Shown piece by piece: positions 1-6,365 of a stretch of 7,778 nt of DNA (position 1 is the stretch's first letter; each line of letters begins with the position of its first letter). Made by a program: the position numbers and the translations under genes. The notes beneath the pieces were generated by a model. It was not told the origin of the DNA and did not search any database. It was given only the letters and a program-made list of their open reading frames with translations. Location of the stretch: contig CAAFXQ010000191.1 of NCBI GenBank assembly GCA_900767015.1, forward strand, positions 1-7,778, given 5' to 3'. This stretch comes from Clostridia bacterium (lineage in GTDB: Bacteria > Bacillota > Clostridia > Oscillospirales > Acutalibacteraceae).

Positions 1-1
1 A

Positions 2-418
2 AGCTATAAATTGATACTTCGTAATGACAAGGTGATTTTACAAACCTTGAAAGGATACAGTGATTATACGGTTATTGCGGAAAAAGATGTCAGCAAAGAC
101 TATAAAGAGTATTGGACTGCCAATCAATGGCTTTCGGAAAATGCCGAGGTTACAATCAGCAAATTTGCCATAGATGAATATATTGATGAAGAATACAGCA
201 GTATGATGATCAGATATTGCTTTTCGACAAGGCTATACCACTGCCGGAAACGTCTGAAAATCTATTACGGTGACAAAAGCGCTTTTCCGGAGACAGACTA
301 TTATTCCTCGACCGACGAGTATTCCTACGATTATTTATCAGACAGCAAAAAGCTTTGCTATGAGGTTGACACCTATTGGTTCAACGAGGAAGAGATCAGG
401 TTAGGTGTTTCTTCATGA
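2..418 (+). CDS. Hypothetical protein, C-terminal part (5' end outside window)
   Basis: The reading frame is open from base 2 to the TGA at 416-418. The first start-like codon, a TTG at 11, has no Shine-Dalgarno sequence in the few bases before it, so I treat the gene as cut by the window edge rather than starting there. About 138 residues are visible. They are acidic and unusually rich in Tyr, Ser, Asp and Glu (for example SSTDEYSYDYLSD), and contain a short basic stretch (LYHCRKRLKIYYGDK). There is no signal peptide, membrane segment or motif I recognise in the visible part. It is convergent with the phosphoesterase gene, and a terminator lies 15 bases after the stop. Its style resembles the other unknown cytosolic proteins in the window, but I see no clear sequence similarity to them. 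Function unknown. Confidence 0.72.
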   Translation, partial: SYKLILRNDKVILQTLKGYSDYTVIAEKDVSKDYKEYWTANQWLSENAEVTISKFAIDEYIDEEYSSMMIRYCFSTRLYHCRKRLKIYYGDKSAFPETDYYSSTDEYSYDYLSDSKKLCYEVDTYWFNEEEIRLGVSS

Positions 419-432
419 ACAGGCACGCACAA

Positions 433-463
433 AAAATCCGCCTTCCCTAAGAAAGCGGATTTT
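433..463. terminator. Bidirectional intrinsic terminator
   Basis: A 9-bp perfect stem, AAAATCCGC (433-441) with GCGGATTTT (455-463), encloses a 13-base loop. The run of A at 431-436 becomes a U-run for minus-strand transcripts, and the TTTT at 460-463 serves the plus strand. It sits between two convergent genes, so it plausibly ends both the partial gene at 2-418 and the phosphoesterase gene. The ten bases AAAAAATCCG also occur in the minus-strand terminator at 7601-7629. Confidence 0.85.
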
Positions 464-484
464 CGTTATGCTTGGCTTTGTCAC

Positions 485-1963
485 TTAAAACGTTCCTGTT
501 TTCAGCACGCTCATGATGATTTTCGGAAGATTCCTGAGCGTCGTAAACAGCCATTCGGTTACGGCGTAATAGGCAAGATGAACGAACGACGGAACCACGT
601 CAAGAGCATAGTCAAGCTCACTTGTGGTGTTGTCGCCGTCAAAGGTCGCCGTGTTTTTGCCGGTTTCCTTTTCGAGCGTGAGGCTGTCGATGTTTTTGAT
701 GCTTCCGGTTTCGTCCGAAAGAATGTATGCATCAAGGGTGAGTGTGCCGCCGTCAATGTTCACGGACGAGAAACAGCCGCCGACATTTTCGGGGTCGGTG
801 CTTTGGTAATCCGTCCCGTTCCAATAGTTGCCGTAGCCGCTCTTCTGAACGGTGAGCGCATCAATAAAATCGGTGTTCAGATAGGTGCCGGCGGAAAAGT
901 CACGGATTTCGTATCGCTTCGTTCCGGCGGTGCCGGCAAGAATATAGCGTGTGCCCTCGCCGTTTTCGGCAATCCGGTTGCCCTTTAAGGCCTTGGTGCG
1001 AAGATACATATGATCGTGACCGGACAAGACAAGATCGACCGAACATTCGTCAAGAACCGCCGTAAGAGCCTCGGTCAGATACAGCGCATCGGGCCACTTG
1101 CCGTCCTTACCGAGAGAATACGGCGACTTGTGCATGAAAACGATTTTCCAGTCTGCATCGGTCGCATTCATGTCATTTTTCAGCCAGTCAAGCTGAACCT
1201 GAGAGATGCTCAGTACATCGTTGGTGTTCAGCACGGCGAAATGTGCGTTCGCATAGTCAAACGAATAGTTGACGCCGTTTACAGTCTGTACGCTTTCGCT
1301 CGTGTCAAGGGCGAACATCTTGTCAAACCAGTGCCATACACCGAGACCGTCATGGTTGCCCGCAACGGGAACGAGCGTGGCGGCGGTGTTGTGGCGCTCA
1401 AAGGCGGTGAAATAGCCGTCCCATTCTTCATTCGTGCTGTCGTTGGTGAAGTCGCCGAGATTGACGACAAAATCCGGGTCAGCGTTTACTTCGAAAGCCG
1501 CATCAAGCACTTTTGCGGCCTCTTCGAAGTTTTCGGGACTGCTTGCCTGAACGTCGGCAACACAAAGGAAGCTAAGGCCGGTTCCGCCGTCGGTCTTGAA
1601 CTTGCCCTCGGTGCCCCAATTCGTGCCGTCGCCGACAAGATAGGTGTATGCAGTGCCGGCCTTCAGACCGCTGACGGTCACCTTGTGCTGATACAAGCCT
1701 TCCCATTCTTCACACGCTACATCGGTAAATGAAAGGGTATTACTTACATCTACTCCGTTTTCGAAAAGCCGGACAACGCTGTCGGTTTTCTCTTCGGTGT
1801 ACCAGCAAAAGCCCCGTTGGGTTTTACTGTCGCCGTTCATCACGCAGGAGATTCTTGTAATTTGTCCGCTTTCGTTTCCGGCAAAAGAGCAGATGCTGCC
1901 CGAAGCGAAAAGGAGGGCGAAGCTAAGCAGGAAGCAGAGAAGCTTTTTCGTTTTTGTTTTCAT
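485..1963 (-). CDS. Secreted metallophosphoesterase with purple acid phosphatase-like N-terminal domain
   Basis: A 492-residue calcineurin-like phosphoesterase, expected to hydrolyse phosphate esters with a two-metal centre outside the membrane. Residues 1-29 form a signal peptide (KTKTKK, then a hydrophobic core; likely cleavage near SFA-G). Residues about 34-125 match the fibronectin-like N-terminal domain of purple acid phosphatases. The catalytic domain, about 129-345, has all five family blocks: D137-x-Q139 (motif I, with Gln where His is common), G170-D171, G202-N203-H204-D205, H278, and G315-H316-D317-H318. Residues 398-435 form a beta-rich C-terminal piece. A hydrophobic/amphipathic tail follows at about 456-488 and could hold the enzyme at the membrane. 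The ATG is preceded by GGAGG at 1974-1978, and a good promoter lies at 2024-2052. The substrate cannot be read from the sequence; phosphodiesterase, phosphomonoesterase or nucleotide activity are all possible. The family call is secure, the exact reaction is not. Confidence 0.93.
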   Translation of the reverse strand: MKTKTKKLLCFLLSFALLFASGSICSFAGNESGQITRISCVMNGDSKTQRGFCWYTEEKTDSVVRLFENGVDVSNTLSFTDVACEEWEGLYQHKVTVSGLKAGTAYTYLVGDGTNWGTEGKFKTDGGTGLSFLCVADVQASSPENFEEAAKVLDAAFEVNADPDFVVNLGDFTNDSTNEEWDGYFTAFERHNTAATLVPVAGNHDGLGVWHWFDKMFALDTSESVQTVNGVNYSFDYANAHFAVLNTNDVLSISQVQLDWLKNDMNATDADWKIVFMHKSPYSLGKDGKWPDALYLTEALTAVLDECSVDLVLSGHDHMYLRTKALKGNRIAENGEGTRYILAGTAGTKRYEIRDFSAGTYLNTDFIDALTVQKSGYGNYWNGTDYQSTDPENVGGCFSSVNIDGGTLTLDAYILSDETGSIKNIDSLTLEKETGKNTATFDGDNTTSELDYALDVVPSFVHLAYYAVTEWLFTTLRNLPKIIMSVLKTGTF

Positions 1964-1982
1964 ATTTCGTTTTCCTCCGTTC

Positions 1983-2005
1983 GGCTCCCGGATTGTCGGG
2001 GGGCC
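1983..2005 (-). other. GC-rich hairpin in the phosphoesterase leader
   Basis: A small, very G+C-rich dyad lies in the predicted 5' leader. It has a CCCG/CGGG core (1987-1990 with 1997-2000) extended by GGC/GCC-type pairs with one extra base. It is upstream of the Shine-Dalgarno sequence and is not followed by a T-run on the minus strand, so it is not a terminator. It might stabilise the mRNA or be incidental. No known riboswitch pattern is visible. Confidence 0.3.
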
Positions 2006-2023
2006 TTTGATTTTGTCGGTATT

Positions 2024-2052
2024 ATTATACTATGTAGTCGGAAAAATTTCAA
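2024..2052 (-). promoter_or_regulatory. Sigma-A-type promoter for the phosphoesterase gene
   Basis: Read on the minus strand, a -35 box TTGAAA (2047-2052) and a perfect -10 box TATAAT (2024-2029) are separated by exactly 17 bases. Transcription would start near 2017, giving a leader of about 54 bases before the ATG at 1963. This is one of the two best promoter matches in the window. Confidence 0.82.
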
Positions 2053-2093
2053 GAAAAGTGTAACAATGTTTGCTTGTTTTCGTGAAATTATCG

Positions 2094-2122
2094 TTGACTT
2101 TGATGATTATATATGTTAAACT
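2094..2122 (+). promoter_or_regulatory. Promoter for the secreted surface protein (P1)
   Basis: A -35 box TTGACT (2094-2099) and a 17-base spacer lead to TAAACT (2117-2122), which is preceded by TG at 2114-2115 as an extended -10. Predicted transcription starts near 2129, leaving a leader of about 100 bases. It is divergent from the promoter at 2024-2052; the two -35 boxes are only 41 bases apart, so a regulator binding between them could affect both genes. Confidence 0.6.
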
Positions 2123-2144
2123 AAAATTAAATATATGATATAAA

Positions 2145-2172
2145 TTGATTGAAAGTTAAAAAGCTTTATACA
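2145..2172 (+). promoter_or_regulatory. Possible second promoter for the secreted surface protein (P2)
   Basis: TTGATT (2145-2150) and TATACA (2167-2172) are separated by 16 bases. Both boxes are imperfect, and the surrounding DNA is AT-rich enough to give such matches by chance. If used, the transcript would start close to 2179, with a leader of about 50 bases. Confidence 0.28.
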
Positions 2173-2213
2173 GGCTGTGTATCCGTCAAAATCAATTGTA
2201 TCATATGGAAGAA

Positions 2214-2220
2214 AAGGAGG
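2214..2220 (+). promoter_or_regulatory. Ribosome binding site that fixes the start at 2228
   Basis: AAGGAGG lies seven bases before the ATG at 2228, and the signal peptide begins at that ATG. An in-frame GTG at 2177 would add 17 residues ahead of the signal peptide and has no such site, so the ATG is preferred. Confidence 0.85.
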
Positions 2221-2227
2221 AAGTCAA

Positions 2228-4411
2228 ATGAAAACATCAATCAAGAGATCATGCCGTCGGCTGTTTTTGTGCCTGCTGATTGCGGCTGCGGTCGGTTCTT
2301 TCGGCGTGTTTGTCGGTGCCGAGCCGCTTCTTACGGCAAGTGCAGAGGATTTTGTCAGCGGCGGCTTTACCTACACGGTAGCGGACAATGAAGCGACGTT
2401 AACCGGATATGACGATGCTTCTGTTGAAAATTTAATGATTCCGAAGGCGCTCGACGGGTATGCCGTTGCGGCGATCGGTGACAATGCGTTTGCCGGCTGT
2501 ACGGACATTACGAGCGTATCCGTTCCGGTCAGCGTTACGGCGATCGGTGAAAATGCGTTCGGTGAAGCAAAAAGCCTCGCATTCATTTATTATGCCGGAT
2601 CTTCCGAACAATGGGCGGCTGTTTCAATCGCAGAGAATAACGAAGCGCTGGCTTCGGCCGAAATCAAGGTGAATGCTGTCTGTGAGCATACCCACTCGTA
2701 CAGTCAGGCTGTAACAAAAGAGCCGACCTGTGCCGAGCCGGGCGTCATGACATATACCTGTATTTACTGCGACGACAGCTATACGCAGGAAATTCCGGCA
2801 ACGGGAGAGCACACCTATAAAACCGTTATTACAAAGGCGACAACTGCGAAAGACGGACAGGCCGTCACTTCCTGTACGGTCTGCGGAGAGGTCAGCAAGA
2901 CCGAAACGATTGCGAAGGTGACCTATTTTAAGCTTTCGGTGTCCTCCTACGCTTATGACGGCAAGACAAAAACACCTACGGTGACGGTCAAGGACAGCAC
3001 GGGTAAGGTTCTCAAAAAGAACACCGATTACACCCTGAAAGCGCCGTCAGACAGAAAGGCGGTCGGCTCCTACACCGTTACCGTCACGCTGACAGGAAAG
3101 TACAGCGGTTCAAAATCACTTGTTTTCACAATTGTCCCGAACGGTACAAGCCTTACGTCACTTACACCGACTTTCGCCGGCTTTACGGCAAAATGGAAGA
3201 AACAGACGAGCCAGACGGCAGGCTATCAGCTTCAGTATGCTTTGTCAAGCTCGTTCAGTTCCTATAAAACACTGACAGTCAAGAACATTTCGACAACGTC
3301 TCTTGCGGTCAGTAAGCTTAAGGGCAGTACAAAGTATTATGTAAGAGTCCGGACATACAGCGCCGTCGGCGGAAAGTACTATTATTCGGCGTGGTCTCCG
3401 GTTGCGGCAGTCAAAACAGATCCTCAATACGGGATTAAAATGATTTCGTCCGCCTCTCTTTATGTCGGTGGCTCCGGAACGATTTCGACCGTAACCAGTC
3501 CGGCAAAAGTGACGGTCAAGTGGAAGAGCAGTGATACCTCCGTTGCGAAGGTTTCAACGGCCGGAAAGGTTACCGCCGTCAAAAAGGGCACCGCAACCAT
3601 AACGGCTTACTTTACATACGGCGGGGCAACTTATAAGGCAACTTGCAAGCTGACGGTCAAGACACCGACAATCAAGCTTAGCAAAACTTCACTGACCTTG
3701 ACGGAAAAGAATACCTATCAGCTCAAAGCTGAGACAGCACCAACAGGTGTTACGGTCAAGTGGAAGAGCAGTAATACCTCTATTCTGACGGTTTCTTCCA
3801 CAGGTAAAATTACGGCTGTAAAAAGCGGAAAAGCGACCGTTACCGCCTATTTTGTTTACGGTTCGGTGACTTACAGAACAACTTGCAGTGTGACCGTTGT
3901 GACAAAAAGAGCGGCAAACTTTGACAAAGTAAAAAGCTTCATCGATAAAAACGGATACACCAACCAGAGCGGAAACAAGGTCATCGTTTATTCCGCCGAA
4001 GATGAAGAATATACCTATGATTACGGAATTGCTTATGACAAGAAAAGCGGAAAGCTTCAGTTCCTCTATCTTGGTGACAGAAAATACAGCACCGGCTTTG
4101 AGCACTCGCTTTCGATGGAAATCAGCAAGACGTCGACAAGCACGACCGCTACCAATGCCATTTTGTACTATGAGTATAACGAGCCCATCGGCGCCGCAGT
4201 TGCCACGTCAAGCATTCAGATGAGCAAGTTCACATCGTCGACCAAGCTGAGCTACACATTCAGCAAGGATTCGACCGCCAACATGAAAAATCAGAGTATA
4301 AAGAATTTGTTGGATGCGGAGCTTCAGGTGGCGTTCCAGGTATGGAACGAGATGCTGAAATCGACGGTCGGCGTTACGATGCGTGATCTCGGCTTTACTT
4401 CGTACAAATAA
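2228..4411 (+). CDS. Secreted multi-domain surface protein: BspA-like LRR, Cys-rich segment, FN3-like region, two Big_2 domains
   Basis: A 727-residue exported protein. Residues 1-39 are a signal peptide (KRSCRR, hydrophobic core, likely ASA cleavage). Residues about 45-148 are BspA-type leucine-rich repeats (IGDNAFAGCTDITSVSVP, then IGENAFGEAKSL). Residues 152-219 carry C152, H154, H156, C168, C178, C181, C216 and C219 in two similar segments (TCIYC and SCTVC pairs), suggesting metal- or disulfide-stabilised mini-domains. Residues about 233-303 are a beta-sandwich common in clostridial surface proteins (YDGKTKTPTVTVKD). Residues about 304-397 look like fibronectin type III. Two Big_2 Ig-like domains follow at about 402-478 and 482-558. 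Residues 560-727 are a mixed domain, ending in a helical stretch and GFTSYK, that I cannot name. There is no LPxTG motif, C-terminal membrane helix or SLH domain, so the protein is probably released or held non-covalently. Such architectures usually mediate adhesion or polymer binding; the ligand is unknown. A bidirectional terminator follows. Confidence 0.9.
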   Translation: MKTSIKRSCRRLFLCLLIAAAVGSFGVFVGAEPLLTASAEDFVSGGFTYTVADNEATLTGYDDASVENLMIPKALDGYAVAAIGDNAFAGCTDITSVSVPVSVTAIGENAFGEAKSLAFIYYAGSSEQWAAVSIAENNEALASAEIKVNAVCEHTHSYSQAVTKEPTCAEPGVMTYTCIYCDDSYTQEIPATGEHTYKTVITKATTAKDGQAVTSCTVCGEVSKTETIAKVTYFKLSVSSYAYDGKTKTPTVTVKDSTGKVLKKNTDYTLKAPSDRKAVGSYTVTVTLTGKYSGSKSLVFTIVPNGTSLTSLTPTFAGFTAKWKKQTSQTAGYQLQYALSSSFSSYKTLTVKNISTTSLAVSKLKGSTKYYVRVRTYSAVGGKYYYSAWSPVAAVKTDPQYGIKMISSASLYVGGSGTISTVTSPAKVTVKWKSSDTSVAKVSTAGKVTAVKKGTATITAYFTYGGATYKATCKLTVKTPTIKLSKTSLTLTEKNTYQLKAETAPTGVTVKWKSSNTSILTVSSTGKITAVKSGKATVTAYFVYGSVTYRTTCSVTVVTKRAANFDKVKSFIDKNGYTNQSGNKVIVYSAEDEEYTYDYGIAYDKKSGKLQFLYLGDRKYSTGFEHSLSMEISKTSTSTTATNAILYYEYNEPIGAAVATSSIQMSKFTSSTKLSYTFSKDSTANMKNQSIKNLLDAELQVAFQVWNEMLKSTVGVTMRDLGFTSYK
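3431..3901 (+). repeat. Tandem Big_2 repeat inside the surface protein, 240-bp period
   Basis: Two Ig-like repeats lie exactly 80 codons apart. The DNA is strongly conserved at their core: the 21 bases 3512-3532 recur exactly at 3752-3772, encoding the VKWKSS motif in both, with further similarity around it (SSDTSVAKVS versus SSNTSILTVS, then GKVTAV versus GKITAV). Other parts have diverged. This suggests a fairly old duplication whose core is either constrained or occasionally homogenised by recombination. Confidence 0.8.
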
Positions 4412-4430
4412 TTCAGAAATAACAACAAAG

Positions 4431-4457
4431 AACCCGTCGGCTTCCTGTCGGCGGGTT
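4431..4457. terminator. Bidirectional intrinsic terminator
   Basis: An 11-bp stem, AACCCGTCGGC (4431-4441) with GTCGGCGGGTT (4447-4457), has two G-U wobbles in the plus-strand RNA and a TTCCT loop. The T-runs are modest: GCTGTTTA on the plus side, and TTCTTTGTTGTT downstream on the minus side. It lies between the convergent surface-protein gene and the 241-residue gene, five bases from the latter's stop codon. Confidence 0.8.
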
Positions 4458-4462
4458 GCTGT

Positions 4463-5188
4463 TTATGCTTGGGCTAACGCTTCTTTTGCCTCTTGTATAG
4501 CCTTTTCTTTGGTGTCGTATCTTCCGGACAAAACGACATCGCTTGCCGGCGCCCAATAATATTTACCGAAATAGTCGTCAAAGTAAGATTTCATGACGGT
4601 ATAGGTATAAGTGTTGCGCTTTTTAAAAATCATGATATAGCACCTGTCGTTGATATCAATTGTTTCAATCGCATCGGGATCAATGTATTCCGGTGTTCGG
4701 GTTGTAAAACGACCTTTTGTTTTGTCGTATTGCCGGGTGGTCGTTCTGCTTGTCTTTTTTGCAAAGGGGTTGAAAGAGTTTAAAAAGCCGAAACTAGTGT
4801 TGCCGATACAGGTATCTTCTCTTTCGTCACCGTACAGAATATAGTATTTTTCACGCAAAAGCGTTTTGCCTTTGTAAAATTCTATATGACGGATTTTGTA
4901 TTGGAATAATTCAAGCAAAAAACTTTTTGCCCTTTCAACGTAATTTTCCTGTTCTTTCTCCGGCTCACAAGTGTAGTCCTCAAAATGTAAATGATCGGTA
5001 AAAAAGAAAACCACGATTTCGTTTGGAAATACTTCAAAACCGACATTGTTCTCTTGGTCGATTGTGACAAGATCGGAACGGTAAGCCCGGTTTTTCCAAT
5101 CCTTATTTTCGGTAGAAACAGTTATGTCGGCATTTTCGGTAAAAGGCTTGAGTGCTTCAAGTAGCTGTGTTGTGTTTTCAAAATTCAT
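4463..5188 (-). CDS. Hypothetical protein, 241 residues
   Basis: I do not recognise a named family. No signal peptide or membrane helix is visible, so the protein is probably cytosolic. Three parts can be distinguished. Residues 1-125 are an alpha/beta domain with a hydrophobic strand (EIVVFFFTDHLHFEDY, 57-72) and a helix (about 83-97). Residues about 133-165 are a Phe- and basic-rich linker (NPFAKKTSRTTTRQYDKTKG). Residues 166-241 form a second small domain with strands (CYIMIF, TYTVMK) and a C-terminal helix (TKEKAIQEAKEALAQA). The ATG has AAAGGGAAG upstream at 5197-5205 with 8-base spacing. It is the last of three same-strand genes; the 116-base gap before it contains no clear terminator and only weak promoter-like matches, so co-transcription with 5305-6315 is likely but unproven. 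It ends at the bidirectional terminator. Size and context would fit an immunity-type or other accessory protein, but that is a guess. Confidence 0.8.
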   Translation of the reverse strand: MNFENTTQLLEALKPFTENADITVSTENKDWKNRAYRSDLVTIDQENNVGFEVFPNEIVVFFFTDHLHFEDYTCEPEKEQENYVERAKSFLLELFQYKIRHIEFYKGKTLLREKYYILYGDEREDTCIGNTSFGFLNSFNPFAKKTSRTTTRQYDKTKGRFTTRTPEYIDPDAIETIDINDRCYIMIFKKRNTYTYTVMKSYFDDYFGKYYWAPASDVVLSGRYDTKEKAIQEAKEALAQA

Positions 5189-5304
5189 GTTTTCACTTCC
5201 CTTTTGGTAATATCAATAAAGAAAAATGCAGAGGGATTCGCAACCGGTTTTCGGGTGTCGGTGCTCCTTTTCAGTGGGTAGCTTTTGCCAAACTTGCCGA
5301 ACGG

Positions 5305-5847
5305 TTATTTTATTATGCACTTGTAAGAATTCCAGTCGTATATTTCATACTGCGTTTTTGATTGAAAGATTTTTGCAAACAGCCCTTTTTTTCTTTGGAT
5401 TTGCCGGATTGCTTTTTGATATCCGGGTTCACCGAAGGTATTGTCGCTGTCGTCGCTTCTGTCGAAGCCGGCGTCACCGAGCCAACGCTTGTTTTTGATA
5501 TCGTTGGCAACAATAACCGCTGTTTTTCCCTGCATGATTTCCGAAATACGTTCAAGCAAATCGGGCTTAAGCATTTCTTCATAATAATCGAACATATCAT
5601 ACGAATACTCGCCGAACCATAGTTCCTCAAAACGAAACCCAGCATCGGTCTCATTGAACTGCAGCTCAATATCCTTCTTACCGTTATTGCTTTTTATGGT
5701 TATGGCGATAACCTTGCAAGGTTTTGCTTTTTTGGTATAAGGGAACAGCGTCGTGTGATGCCAATATTCTTCTTCACTTTTATATTCGCGTTTTTCATAC
5801 GGAATATTTTGTCCGTTTAACAATTCTTTTGCGTCCGATAAAGTCAT
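5305..5847 (-). CDS. Hypothetical protein, 180 residues
   Basis: A soluble, probably cytosolic protein without signal peptide or membrane helix, of no family I can name. Residues 1-12 form a short helix (SDAKELLNGQ). Residues 27-65 contain a distinctive EEYWHHTTLFPYTKKAKP stretch leading into strands (VIAITIKS, IELQFN). An acidic, aromatic middle follows (RFEELWFGEYSYDMFDYYEE, 72-91), then a helix and strand to about 114, a segment with W122, D125 and a DRSDDSDN acidic loop (129-136), a basic amphipathic helix (about 142-163), and an aromatic C-terminus (YEIYDWNSYKCIIK). The ATG at 5847 has GAGGTG at 5853-5858, five bases away. It starts 36 bases after the end of the upstream 143-residue gene, which supports one transcript. 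Another frame is open across part of this region but has no comparable start signal. Confidence 0.82.
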   Translation of the reverse strand: MTLSDAKELLNGQNIPYEKREYKSEEEYWHHTTLFPYTKKAKPCKVIAITIKSNNGKKDIELQFNETDAGFRFEELWFGEYSYDMFDYYEEMLKPDLLERISEIMQGKTAVIVANDIKNKRWLGDAGFDRSDDSDNTFGEPGYQKAIRQIQRKKGLFAKIFQSKTQYEIYDWNSYKCIIK

Positions 5848-5883
5848 AGAAACACCTCAAAAAGACAGTATGCCGATAGTGAA

Positions 5884-6315
5884 TCAAAAACCGAATTCAG
5901 AAAACGGAATGACGGCGGCGTTCAGCTTTTTTACGATGAACCCATTGAGCTTATACGGAATAAGGCTTTTCATACCGATCAATTCTGCTTGCTGTAACTT
6001 TAAGATGGAGTAACCGTCATATTCCTGAATCTGATAATGGTATTTTCTGTGAGAATCATATTCCGAGAAAACAATCACCGTATTTTCAAAATCAAAAGTG
6101 CAGGACAAATCGTCCGTATCGTCCGATACGTTTAACAAGTTGACAATATCTGCACTTGATAAATTGACCTGATAGACAAATTTTTTCATCTGAGAATCAT
6201 AGTTGATAATACCGTTGGTTACACTTTTGTGTTTTTTGTATATGGGTATAATATTTCCTAAAATCAAGGGGATAAGGATCACAAAAAGGAATATGGCAAA
6301 ATATAAAAATTCCAT
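5884..6315 (-). CDS. Hypothetical protein with N-terminal membrane anchor, 143 residues
   Basis: One hydrophobic helix at residues about 3-25 is followed by IYKKHK, so the positive-inside rule places the rest of the protein in the cytoplasm. The soluble part (about 30-143) looks like a compact alpha/beta domain. A helix (SSADIVNLLN) is followed by strands including CTFDFENTVIVFSE, KYHYQIQE and YSILKLQQ, and a conserved-looking C-terminus IPYKLNGFIVKK with a final IPFSEFGF. The strand-rich order is reminiscent of small PH-like domains, but I cannot assign it. AAAAGGAGG (6323-6331) lies seven bases before the ATG, and a strong promoter (6337-6365) would make this the first gene of a three-gene leftward unit. 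Function unknown. Confidence 0.8.
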   Translation of the reverse strand: MEFLYFAIFLFVILIPLILGNIIPIYKKHKSVTNGIINYDSQMKKFVYQVNLSSADIVNLLNVSDDTDDLSCTFDFENTVIVFSEYDSHRKYHYQIQEYDGYSILKLQQAELIGMKSLIPYKLNGFIVKKLNAAVIPFSEFGF

Positions 6316-6336
6316 TCAGATTCCTCCTTTTCCATG

Positions 6337-6365
6337 ATTATATCATAGAAAGAAAACAACCGCAA
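6337..6365 (-). promoter_or_regulatory. Promoter of the three-gene unknown operon
   Basis: On the minus strand, TTGCGG (-35, 6360-6365) and TATAAT (-10, 6337-6342) are 17 bases apart, and TGA just before the -10 makes it an extended -10. Initiation near 6330 would put the Shine-Dalgarno sequence at the very 5' end of the mRNA, a leader of only about 16 bases. The -35 box lies inside the left arm of the hairpin at 6358-6386. Confidence 0.72.

Noticed and set aside
11..13. TTG at 11 as the true start of the first gene
   Set aside because: The frame is open through the window edge and no ribosome site is visible in the preceding ten bases, so truncation is more likely.
1010..1732. A 240-codon open frame on the plus strand, and a 136-codon one at 578-988
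   Set aside because: Both lie entirely antisense to the metallophosphoesterase, whose five catalytic blocks prove the minus-strand reading. They lack good ribosome sites and are side effects of its codon use.
2040..2100. PhoP/PhoB-type box upstream of the phosphoesterase (TTACAC and TTGAAA about 11 bases apart on the minus strand)
   Set aside because: Only two loosely matching hexamers are present, and one is the -35 box itself. AT-rich DNA gives such matches easily, so phosphate control is not supported by sequence.
2177..2227. GTG start for the surface protein, 17 codons upstream
   Set aside because: The signal peptide begins at the ATG at 2228, which has an excellent AAGGAGG. The extra residues would precede the signal peptide and have no ribosome site.
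3689..4105. A 138-codon open frame on the minus strand
   Set aside because: It is antisense to the second Big_2 domain and the start of the C-terminal domain of a well-supported protein, with no start signal of its own.
5152..5361. Plus-strand open frames across the 5189-5304 gap
   Set aside because: They extend antisense into the 241- and 180-residue genes, and no ribosome site precedes a start. I regard the gap as non-coding and see neither a clear terminator nor a convincing promoter in it.
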